Origin: Treponema phagedenis
GTDB taxonomy: Bacteria; Spirochaetota; Spirochaetia; Treponematales; Treponemataceae
Assembly (NCBI RefSeq): GCF_008153345.1
Contig: NZ_CP042818.1
Span: forward strand, 2,294,001-2,358,000
Reading direction: 5' to 3'
Length of the DNA: 64,000 bases
Of the stretch, positions 19,040 through 26,882 are shown one piece after another. The notes beneath the pieces are model-generated. The model made no database searches and was not told the DNA's origin. It saw only the letters and a list, made by a program, of their open reading frames with translations. Made by a program: the position numbers and the translations under genes. The first letter of the stretch is position 1. Each line of letters begins with the position of its first letter.

Positions 19040-20394
19040 GTAAGATTTCTATACGCATATATGCGATTTTTGTAACTGTTGTAATAGTTTTTACCATATT
19101 GTGGTTTGCCTTATCGGTGTCAAGTGCGGTGCAAAAAAACACCGAAGGGGCACGAGTCTTTTTTTCGCAGACAGCGCAACGTTTTTTTTCTCTGATTTCT
19201 CCTGAAAAACCCGTTACACAGGCAAATATAGAAGAGATAAAAAAAATTTGTGAAGATAGCGGTGTGATACTTGCTTTACATATCGCAAGTCCGCAATCGA
19301 AATTATTTAACTGGGCAAAAGACGGTGAAGGCTTTAAATACAATAAAGATAATGAACTTGAACTAAGTGATAATCCGCTTTTTGTAAAAGTTTTTTCAGG
19401 GCAACTTGGAGAAAATCAGTCTTCCATATTGACTTTTACTGCTGCAATAAATATTTTGCCGACGGAATTTATCTTTGCGCGATTTAGAGCAGTTTTCTTT
19501 ATTGTTTTATTTCTTGCGTTACTTTCCGCTATTTTGCTCTCTTTGCAATATATCTATCTGCCGGCTTCTACGAAAAGAGTTCAAAACAAGGAAAAAGAAA
19601 AGTTTTCTTTTGAGTCCGCCGAACCTGCGGCCACATCGACAACATCGCAAATGTATTCGCAGGACTCTAATGAAAGTACCGACTCGTATGACAGCTCTAA
19701 AAAAGAAGCCTTTTCATTTGCAAAAAAAGATTCGGATCTTACTTTAGATTCATTAGATAATTTAAATTTGTATAAAGACTATCCTGAAAATAATTTTTTT
19801 GATGATCAAGAGTTTTCAAAAACAAATACAGAGACTGCGCCTGACCAAACCGACAGTACAACAGTTGAGGCTTCAGCGTTTGATGAGCCGATAGAAGAAA
19901 ATGATCAGCGAATGGAACTGGGACTGTTTACACCGATAACAGGAATTGGCTGGGAATCCTATCTTTCCGAACGATTGGAAGCTGAGTTGGGCAGGGCAAC
20001 AGCATCCGATAATGATCTTACGCTGATGCTGATAAAAATACCGGGGGTTGTGCAAGAATCAGAGCTTGCCGTAAATATTTCCCATCGATTAGTAGAAACT
20101 TTTCAGTTTAGAGATATGATTTTTGAATTCGGCAATGACGGTTTTGCCGGCATTTTGCAAGATACCAGTCTTGATGAAGCTATGCCGCTTGCAGAAAATT
20201 TGCGTGCCGATATTCTTCAAATCGAAGGTTTAGATACAGAGGCGCAGGTCTTTATCGGGATTACCACAAGAACAGCCCGCCTTACTTCTGCTGAAAGACT
20301 TTTAGAAGAAGCCTCCGGGGCATTGCAGAAAGCGGAAGAAAGCTCAGGTGCAAATCCCATTATCGCTTTCAGGGTTTCCGCAAGCCGCTATTAA
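19036..20394 (+). CDS. Membrane protein with degenerate GGDEF-like domain
   Basis: A 452-residue protein with an N-terminal membrane helix (residues about 8-28), a short periplasmic domain, a second membrane helix near residue 155-178, an acidic disordered linker (about 180-310) and a C-terminal domain with GGDEF fold rhythm (WESYLSERLEAELGRATASD, then MLIKIPGV and FEFGNDGFAGIL). At the signature position GGDEF is replaced by GNDGF, so diguanylate cyclase activity is unlikely; a binding or scaffold role is more plausible. The start overlaps the upstream DUF115 stop. It is the last gene of the run and is followed directly by repeat DNA. Confidence 0.75.
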   Translation: MSKISIRIYAIFVTVVIVFTILWFALSVSSAVQKNTEGARVFFSQTAQRFFSLISPEKPVTQANIEEIKKICEDSGVILALHIASPQSKLFNWAKDGEGFKYNKDNELELSDNPLFVKVFSGQLGENQSSILTFTAAINILPTEFIFARFRAVFFIVLFLALLSAILLSLQYIYLPASTKRVQNKEKEKFSFESAEPAATSTTSQMYSQDSNESTDSYDSSKKEAFSFAKKDSDLTLDSLDNLNLYKDYPENNFFDDQEFSKTNTETAPDQTDSTTVEASAFDEPIEENDQRMELGLFTPITGIGWESYLSERLEAELGRATASDNDLTLMLIKIPGVVQESELAVNISHRLVETFQFRDMIFEFGNDGFAGILQDTSLDEAMPLAENLRADILQIEGLDTEAQVFIGITTRTARLTSAERLLEEASGALQKAEESSGANPIIAFRVSASRY

Positions 20395-20409
20395 CTAATG
20401 AAAAAAGCA

Positions 20410-21135
20410 CACAAGGTTTTGTTCTTGCTAAAAATCGCTGTGAATTTTTGCATTTTGACTATGGTACGTTTGCTTACCCTTGCTCAATTCCAAAGGATGT
20501 TTTGCCTGACACTCCAACGTAAACAGGCAAAACTCGTAGGCGAAGTTACAGTAAATTTTCAAAACTTCGCCCGTGCTCAATTTCAAAACGATGTTTTAAA
20601 GCATCAACACTATTTTGTAAAATTGAAGCTTTAAAACTCGTTGGCGAAGCGGAGGCAAATTATTAACGCTTTGCCCTATGGTAAGTTTACCCACCGTTGT
20701 CAAAACTCAGAACAGGCACAGATGGCAAAATCAGAACAATACCAAACGATGTTTTAAAGCATCAACACAAAATTGTAAAATTCAAGCTTTTAAACTCGCA
20801 GCACTGATTTAATCAAGAATACTAAAAATCAGTGCGTGGCGGTGGTTCCACGCAGATGGTTTAGTTTTTGCCATGGACGGCAAAAACTCAGAACCGCCAT
20901 GGACGGCGGTGGTTCCACACAGAAATGAGTTTAAAAACTACCACACTTCTATAATAGGAGTTTTTAAACTCATGGTTTGGTTTTTGCCATGGACGGCAAA
21001 AACCAAACCGGAGCTCTTTTTTATAAAATTTTTTACGATTTATATAAAATGCATTAAAAGCGGATTTGAGCTATCAAAAGAAGGTTATATCAGTTTTCAG
21101 TTGTGTTTAGTAGGCAATAGTTATACTTTGCAGCA
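20410..21135. repeat. Composite modular repeat block, copy 4
   Basis: About 720 bases of stacked modules between the GGDEF-like gene and the TPR gene. Module A (ACGATGTTTTAAAGCATCAA and onward) occurs twice, near 20586 and 20737. Module B occurs as a partial copy at 20858-20890 and a full copy at 20974-21009 (arms GGTTTGGTTTTTGCC / GGCAAAAACCAAACC). GC-rich module C variants lie between 20830 and 20925. The core (CTATGGTAAGTTTACCCACC) lies near 20680, and the right end resembles copy 7. Short frames here (such as 20398-20634) are repeat-derived and not genes. Confidence 0.7.
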
Positions 21136-21277
21136 TTGAAAGAAGTTATTGCTTTACCGCTTTCTTGGAAGCTGCTTGGGAAGACTTCAATAGCGGTAAA
21201 AACGTTTTTCATCGGAAATACTGCGGCGAGAGTATGCGGAAGGTTTTACATAATTTTAATTTTATCAACATATCGGA

Positions 21278-22381
21278 TTATTGCGCCGGCTGTTGACTTT
21301 GGAAAATGCTTTTTCCTCTTAAATAAAGAATCCCGTTCCGCAATTGCACTTTTCCTAATACTTGTATGGGTTTGCCTGCATCAACAGGCAGTGAAAAATT
21401 ACAAACAATGGGTACAACTCCTTCAAGTTCCGTGCGGGTATCATATCCTACCAAAAGATTAAAACTTAGGGTTTGTTCGGATTGCTTGATATTCGTCGCC
21501 ATCCCTTTCCATACTACCCAGCAATCAAGGTAAAGCTCTTTATTTGTATTTACTTCGCTATACGGAAAGCTGTCTTTAATGGTATCAAAACCGGGAACGG
21601 TAAAGTATTCTGTAAGCGTTTTTGCTTTTCTCTTAATTGCGGGCGATGCATTTGAGTAGAGAATTCGGTTTACTTCCACTTGCGCAAGGTTGTCTTTAAA
21701 AGATTGAAAGTACTTTTGCGCAGCCTTATATGAGGCAATAACCTCTTTGTTTGTAAGAGTGTAAAGAAAATCGCCTTCGCCGGAAAGCGGCGCTGATTCT
21801 TCGTCGGCAACTAAAGCTAATGCGGATAGATCTGCCCGTTGCCCGCGTATGCCTGAAGAATTGGAATGAAAAAACACTACTCCCAAAGATATTCCCAAAG
21901 CACAGAGTATGCCGGTACCTACACAACTGAATATGAGTTTTCTGTGATGCTCGCGTACGCCCGGCTGCGGATATAGTTTTTTAATCTCCCCTGATTGAAT
22001 AAAGTCTCCGATCGCTTCGGGGGTATTATTGTTTTTTATAAAATCCAGACCTTTTTTTGCAAGAAGATGTTTCGGATCAACTTCAAGCGCATCAAGATAA
22101 CATTCAACCGCTTTGTTGGTGTCTCGTCGACGTAATGCAATTGCCGCCTGTGCGCAAAGAAGATCAGGATCGGGATGCGCTATTTTTATTTGTTTTGCTC
22201 TATCCAAGTATGCGAGAGCTCCTGCAATGACCCCTTCATGTAAGCAAGCTAAGCCTAAATATAAATGAAAAGAAAATGATTCGTGATAGTCCAATACACA
22301 GGGTTCCAATAATGATATAACTTCATTATATTTTTTCTGTACAAATTTTTTTTTCGCTCGTTCAAGTACTGATAGTGCCAT
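21278..22381 (-). CDS. TPR-containing membrane protein
   Basis: A 367-residue protein. The first 130 residues form about three to four tetratricopeptide repeats (VLERAKKKFVQKKYNEVISL; FHLYLGLACLHEGVIAGALA; NKAVECYLDALEVDPKHLLA). A basic stretch and a membrane helix follow (about residues 150-172, KLIFSCVGTGILCALGISLG). The remaining 190 residues would be outside the inner membrane. The architecture, cytoplasmic TPR plus periplasmic domain, is common in spirochaete envelope proteins of unknown role. It is the last gene of the rpe-TPR-secreted-TPR operon, with two bases between it and the upstream stop. Confidence 0.75.
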   Translation of the reverse strand: MALSVLERAKKKFVQKKYNEVISLLEPCVLDYHESFSFHLYLGLACLHEGVIAGALAYLDRAKQIKIAHPDPDLLCAQAAIALRRRDTNKAVECYLDALEVDPKHLLAKKGLDFIKNNNTPEAIGDFIQSGEIKKLYPQPGVREHHRKLIFSCVGTGILCALGISLGVVFFHSNSSGIRGQRADLSALALVADEESAPLSGEGDFLYTLTNKEVIASYKAAQKYFQSFKDNLAQVEVNRILYSNASPAIKRKAKTLTEYFTVPGFDTIKDSFPYSEVNTNKELYLDCWVVWKGMATNIKQSEQTLSFNLLVGYDTRTELEGVVPIVCNFSLPVDAGKPIQVLGKVQLRNGILYLRGKSIFQSQQPAQ

Positions 22382-22383
22382 AA

Positions 22384-23406
22384 TTATTCCTGTATATCTT
22401 TAATAGCTTTATCCGTTTGATCCGTTAAATCATATATTGCTTCGTCCGAAACAATATCCGGATTTTCTTCAACTTTTTCTATTTTTTGCAAAAGTTTTTG
22501 TATATAGTCGTAATTCTTTTTTATTCTTTCGCTTTCCGTTTCCGCTATAGTTATAGAATCTCTTATTCTCTGAGCAGTTAATAAGCAGTAGTCTGCGCAT
22601 CCGACAATCATTGAAACAGTCATTATGCTGCCTTTTTTAAGAAGTTTTTCTTTCCAAATAAAAAGCATCGCGGCATCGCTTACTGAATTTCCTTTTGTAA
22701 ACGATCTTCCCTGTTGGTAGTGCGGAAGCCATTCATGGCCGGTAAGTCTGTTTCTGTTTGCAGCGTATACATTTATCGGAGTAATTGCTTGAGGGTGCTT
22801 TAGCAAAAAAAGACAGGCTGCATTCACATCGGAGGATACTATCGTAGCATCTTTTTCAGTATCAAGTCGAAGAAGTATTTCTGAAGTTATATCGCGTTTT
22901 GTGTCCGTGTATAAAAAACGTTTTTTGTTTTCTCCCAACGATGAATCTATTAATGCTTTAAAAGCGGCAAAAACTGAATTTTCAGAAAGATTATGCACGG
23001 AAATGTCAATCTTTAAATACTGCCCGCCTAATTCTTTTTCACCGGGAATAAAATAAAACGTTTGTGTTACTTTAAAATCCTTTGAAATCTGAAAAGTCAT
23101 TACTATCCGATTGTCAATTTTTTCCGCAAAAATTGTTGAGCCGATCTTTTTAATAAGAGGATATACTGTTCGGTTAAAATGTAAAGAAATTACATTAACA
23201 CTGCCGCTTCGCGTACTGTCGTATAGCGGTGTGTAATTTTTTTTACAAACATCAAATCGATATAACGTAAAACTGCCTGTTTTAGGATATACCATAACTT
23301 TTAAAAATCCGGAACTTAACTCAAGAGCTTCATTTGCGGCAGCACTAACAAGCATTCCGATACCAATACAAAAAATGAGTATGCTCTTTTTAGTAAATCT
23401 CCTCAT
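22384..23406 (-). CDS. Secreted protein of unknown function
   Basis: A 340-residue protein with a clear signal peptide (MRRFTKKSILIFCIGIGMLV then a small-residue cleavage zone near ANA). The mature part is rich in beta-strand pattern (GFLKVMVYPKTGSFTLYRFD and onward) up to about residue 270. It ends in a helical, Glu/Lys-rich coiled coil (IAETESERIKKNYDYIQKLL and onward). No enzyme motif was recognised. It is immediately adjacent to TPR genes on both sides, so it may act with them in the periplasm. Confidence 0.75.
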   Translation of the reverse strand: MRRFTKKSILIFCIGIGMLVSAAANEALELSSGFLKVMVYPKTGSFTLYRFDVCKKNYTPLYDSTRSGSVNVISLHFNRTVYPLIKKIGSTIFAEKIDNRIVMTFQISKDFKVTQTFYFIPGEKELGGQYLKIDISVHNLSENSVFAAFKALIDSSLGENKKRFLYTDTKRDITSEILLRLDTEKDATIVSSDVNAACLFLLKHPQAITPINVYAANRNRLTGHEWLPHYQQGRSFTKGNSVSDAAMLFIWKEKLLKKGSIMTVSMIVGCADYCLLTAQRIRDSITIAETESERIKKNYDYIQKLLQKIEKVEENPDIVSDEAIYDLTDQTDKAIKDIQE

Positions 23407-24363
23407 TTACTTTGTCTCCTTTAACAGGTTATCATACATAAATTTGAGCTTGCGCGCCTTTGTCCGCAACTCTTCCAAAGCCTTTCTGCGCTTATTCGGG
23501 TCAGCGTAATCGGCAGGTAAAGACGGCGATTTTTCTTCCGGAGCCGGCGGTTTTTCCGTTGAGGAAAGCATCAGTGCTGCGGAAAGTTCTTGGTTCTTCA
23601 TTTCAACCATTGTAAGCGCATCATAAAGCTCTATATTTTTTTGGCGCTCTTCCTTTAAAAGCTGCTCAAGCTCCGCCGTTCTGGGATCCTTATTCATCTC
23701 TCCTATTTTTTTTTGATAAGCTTCAATCGTTTGATTATAAATTTTCTCACGTTTTTCAGACTCTTCTGTTAAACGTAAAAACTCTTCATGACTCATTTTT
23801 AGCAGCTTTAATAGTTCTTCCTGCGTTTTTGACTGATCAATCAATGCTATCTTATATCGCGCCGCCTCAACCTTTGCCGACTGAGGATGATCAATTAAAA
23901 TACGTGAAAAAATACTCCGCGCTTCTGGAAATCTGCCTGTCAAATAAAGGTTTTCTCCTATCCAATAATATGCGGAAGGCACCTGACTGTGATTTGCCCA
24001 CCGTTTAATAAATGCATATAACTCATTTATTGAATTTTCATGCGCGCCACAAAGGCAAAATATTCTTCCCCGCTGGTATACCACTTCCGGCATTCTTTGG
24101 CTTCGAGGATTTGCCTGAATAAACTTTTCAGCTTGAGTTAAAGCAATTTGATAATTATGCGCGGAAGCGTGAGCCATAATAAGCCAGTACCAAGCTTCAT
24201 TATATTGCGCACTTTGGGGCTTCATTGCTTTTTGAAATGAAAAAATTGCGGAAGACCAGTCCGAGCGCGCATAGGCATCAAGACCCGCCGTCAAGTAGTC
24301 TTGAGAAAAACTAAAAGCCGAAGAAAAAAGAATACATACACATAAAAGTAAATATCTTTTCAT
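23407..24363 (-). CDS. Secreted TPR protein, BamD/CpoB-like arrangement
   Basis: A 318-residue protein with a signal peptide (MKRYLLLCVCILFSSAFSFS; no convincing lipobox). Tetratricopeptide repeats follow through about residue 175 (ARSDWSSAIFSFQKAM; YQIALTQAEKFIQANPRS; GRFPEARSIFSRILIDHPQS). A long coiled coil spans about residues 180-265. This order differs from CpoB (coil first) but the repeat type matches the BamD/YbgF group of periplasmic TPR proteins. It overlaps the rpe stop by four bases. A role in envelope assembly is an inference. Confidence 0.75.
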   Translation of the reverse strand: MKRYLLLCVCILFSSAFSFSQDYLTAGLDAYARSDWSSAIFSFQKAMKPQSAQYNEAWYWLIMAHASAHNYQIALTQAEKFIQANPRSQRMPEVVYQRGRIFCLCGAHENSINELYAFIKRWANHSQVPSAYYWIGENLYLTGRFPEARSIFSRILIDHPQSAKVEAARYKIALIDQSKTQEELLKLLKMSHEEFLRLTEESEKREKIYNQTIEAYQKKIGEMNKDPRTAELEQLLKEERQKNIELYDALTMVEMKNQELSAALMLSSTEKPPAPEEKSPSLPADYADPNKRRKALEELRTKARKLKFMYDNLLKETK

Positions 24364-24989
24364 ACCCGCAATTCTCCTGAAAAAAACGATGAGCCCGAAA
24401 CAATAATATCCGCTCCTGCTTCCGCTGCAACGGGAAGTGTTTGACTATTGATTCCTCCGTCTACGGAAATAAGATACGATAATTTTTTTTCTTCGCGTAT
24501 TTTTTTTAACTGTCGTATTTTTTCTATACATTCGGGGATCATCTTTTGACCGCCAAACCCGGGATTAACGGACATCACAAGCACAAGATCAGCGAACGGT
24601 AAAACTTCCTGTAAAACGGAAACCGGCGTTGAAGGCACTAAACTTATTCCCGGCTTCATTCCGTACTCTCTGATTAAACCGATAAGCCTATGGGCATGCA
24701 CCGCTGCTTCAATATGAAAAGTAAAATATTCGGCACCTGCTTCTGCAAAATCTTTTACAAAATCCGATGGATTAGTAACCATAAAATGAACATCAAACGG
24801 AAGAGACGTTTTTCCCTTAAGACTCTTCAGCACCGGAGCACCAAAACTCAAGTTAGGGACAAAATGCCCATCCATTACATCCACATGGATAAGCTTTCCT
24901 CCGTTTTCTTCTATATATATAAGCTCGGAACCGAGTTTTGAAAAATCCGCACTCAGCAAAGAAGGTGCAAGTAAAAAAGACTTACGCAT
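24360..24989 (-). CDS. rpe: Ribulose-phosphate 3-epimerase
   Basis: A 209-residue TIM-barrel enzyme interconverting ribulose 5-phosphate and xylulose 5-phosphate in the pentose phosphate pathway. Motifs are LLAPSLLSADFSKLG (start), VDVMDGHFVPNLSFG with the metal-binding His/Asp, HFMVTNP, VMSVNPGFGGQKMIP and SVDGGINSQTLPVAAEAGAD, the phosphate-binding end. The ATG at 24989 matches the family start; an in-frame TTG at 25010 is less likely. No Shine-Dalgarno is visible. An extended -10-like TGCTAATAT lies about seven bases before the ATG, so a leaderless message is possible. It heads a four-gene minus-strand operon. Confidence 0.93.
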   Translation of the reverse strand: MRKSFLLAPSLLSADFSKLGSELIYIEENGGKLIHVDVMDGHFVPNLSFGAPVLKSLKGKTSLPFDVHFMVTNPSDFVKDFAEAGAEYFTFHIEAAVHAHRLIGLIREYGMKPGISLVPSTPVSVLQEVLPFADLVLVMSVNPGFGGQKMIPECIEKIRQLKKIREEKKLSYLISVDGGINSQTLPVAAEAGADIIVSGSSFFSGELRV

Positions 24990-25140
24990 ATAGTATATAT
25001 TAGCAAACAAATGTCAATCTGTAAATAGGGAAAATCTGCGGTTACAACAAGAGCATAGCGTTTTTTTAATACATCTTACAAAATAGGAAAAAATCAGTTT
25101 CTGCATTAAAAAACCTTTCTATAATATTATCAATAATTTA

Positions 25141-25169
25141 TTGACATTATACCAATTTGATTGTAAATT
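25141..25169 (+). promoter_or_regulatory. Promoter for rny
   Basis: Consensus TTGACA (25141-25146), a 17-base spacer and TAAATT (25164-25169) lie upstream of the rny ATG (25206). A ribosome site AAGGAG at 25193-25198 lies seven bases before the ATG. A fragment resembling the repeat-family end (AGCATAGCGTTTTTTTAATA, about 25052-25071) lies just upstream. Confidence 0.6.
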
Positions 25170-25205
25170 AAGTATGGACAGTACTATTTTTTAAGGAGCA
25201 TACCA

Positions 25206-26741
25206 ATGGGCACGACCATTTTAATCGGTATTATCCTTGTTGCTGTCGGTTTAATTCTTGGATGGACGATTCGCTGGTTGTATGCCAGATTTCAACTATC
25301 TGCTTCTGAACAACGTGCAGAGCGGGTTTTACAGGAGGCAAAAAAAGAAGCTGAAGCTCAAAAGAAGGATATTCTTCTTGAGGCAAAAGAACAACTTATT
25401 CGGGAAAGAAATCAGCAGGAACGGGAAAACCGCGAACGTAGGAATGATCTCCAGCGTTCGGAACGCCGTTTAGCGCAAAAAGAGGATGTCCTCGACAAGC
25501 GATTGGAAACGGTGGAAAAGCAAGAAAAGCAGCTCGTTGAACGTGAAGCCGCACTCAATGAACGCGATAAGAATTTAAGCGGCGAAGAAGAGCGGTATCG
25601 GGAAAGATTGGAGGAAATCTCCGGTCTTACGCAGGCGCAGGCACGGGATTTGATAATCTCGAGTCTTGAAGCGGAAGCAAAACATGATGCGCAAGCTTTA
25701 ATTAATAAGATAGAAGAAGAAGCACATCTTGTAGCTGAAAAAAAAGCGCGGGACATTCTGGTAACAACTATCCAAAGACTTGCCACCGATACAACAAGTG
25801 ATATAACAGTATCGACGGTTAGTTTACCGAGCGATGAGATGAAGGGAAGGATTATCGGGCGAGAAGGGCGTAATATTCGTGCGCTTGAAACCTTAACCGG
25901 TGTGGATATCATTATTGATGATACGCCGGAAGCGGTTGTTATTTCCTGTTTTGACCCTGTACGTAAAGAAATTGCGCGGATTGCGCTTGAGCGACTCATC
26001 CTTGACGGGCGTATTCACCCTGCACGAATCGAAGAAATTGTGCAAAAGGTAACACGTGAAATATCGCAAAAGATATACGAAGAGGGTGAAAAGGTGCTTT
26101 TTGACTTAGGTATTCATGACATGAGTCAGGAAGGTGTACGGGCGCTCGGGCGGTTGTACTTTAGAACAAGCTACGGGCAAAATGTCCTGTACCATTCTAA
26201 AGAGGTTGCAGTCCTTGCAGGGATGATTGCCGCAGAGGTTGGCGCCGATGTGGAAATAGCGAAGCGCGGTGCCTTGTTGCATGATATCGGAAAAGGTGTA
26301 GAAACAGATTCCGATAAAAACCATGCGGAAATCGGCATGGAAATTGCACGCAAAATCAATGAAGACCCGCGAGTGGTAAATGCGGTAGGCTCACACCATA
26401 ATGATATTGAGCCTTCTTGCGTGGAAGCTTTGCTGGTGCAAATTGCGGATGCGATTTCCGCCGCACGGCCGGGAGCTCGACGCGAAACAATGGACAACTA
26501 TGTGAAGCGTTTGGAAAACCTTGAAGCGATTGCCGAAGGTTTCCCCGGTGTTGAAAAAGCCTATGCAATTCAGGCAGGAAGAGAATTGCGAGTTCTGGTA
26601 AATAATGAAAAAATACCGGATCAGGACGTAAAAGTGCTTGGAAGAGATATTGCTAAAAAAATTGAAAACGATCTCAAATATCCCGGCAGAATACGCGTAA
26701 CCCTTATCCGTGAAACCAGAATTATAGAATATGCACGTTGA
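25206..26741 (+). CDS. rny: Ribonuclease Y
   Basis: A 511-residue membrane-anchored endoribonuclease that initiates mRNA decay. Domains in order: an N-terminal membrane helix (residues about 4-23), a long charged coiled coil (about 30-150), a KH domain with GRIIGREGRNIRALE (about 213-227), and an HD hydrolase domain (about 330-430) with the HD pair in ALLHDIGKGVE and the later GSHHNDIEP. The C-terminus ends in VTLIRETRIIEYAR as in other RNase Y proteins. Length equals the family standard. It has its own promoter and a strong terminator, so it is probably monocistronic. Confidence 0.97.
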   Translation: MGTTILIGIILVAVGLILGWTIRWLYARFQLSASEQRAERVLQEAKKEAEAQKKDILLEAKEQLIRERNQQERENRERRNDLQRSERRLAQKEDVLDKRLETVEKQEKQLVEREAALNERDKNLSGEEERYRERLEEISGLTQAQARDLIISSLEAEAKHDAQALINKIEEEAHLVAEKKARDILVTTIQRLATDTTSDITVSTVSLPSDEMKGRIIGREGRNIRALETLTGVDIIIDDTPEAVVISCFDPVRKEIARIALERLILDGRIHPARIEEIVQKVTREISQKIYEEGEKVLFDLGIHDMSQEGVRALGRLYFRTSYGQNVLYHSKEVAVLAGMIAAEVGADVEIAKRGALLHDIGKGVETDSDKNHAEIGMEIARKINEDPRVVNAVGSHHNDIEPSCVEALLVQIADAISAARPGARRETMDNYVKRLENLEAIAEGFPGVEKAYAIQAGRELRVLVNNEKIPDQDVKVLGRDIAKKIENDLKYPGRIRVTLIRETRIIEYAR

Positions 26742-26747
26742 CGAATT

Positions 26748-26777
26748 AAAAAGGCTGTCAGTTTGACAGCCTTTTTT
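26748..26777 (+). terminator. Rho-independent terminator of rny
   Basis: An eight-base-pair stem GGCTGTCA / TGACAGCC with a three-base loop, flanked by five A's before and six T's after (26772-26777). It lies seven bases after the rny stop. The A/T flanks make it usable on both strands. Confidence 0.9.
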
Positions 26778-26882
26778 ATTTTAGGGTTAGAATTCCAACA
26801 TAGCAGGTTGAGCACTCGCGTTTAGTCGCAGATACTTTTTTAAAACTATCAACGTATCAAACTTTAAACTTTTTCACCTCGC

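Noticed and set aside
20398-20634. 78-codon frame directly after the GGDEF-like gene
   Set aside because: Translated repeat modules; the peptide changes with module content.
25412-25999. 195-codon minus-strand frame inside rny
   Set aside because: Shadow of the coiled-coil coding region; Ser/Arg-rich composition is typical of antisense to Glu/Arg-rich sequence.
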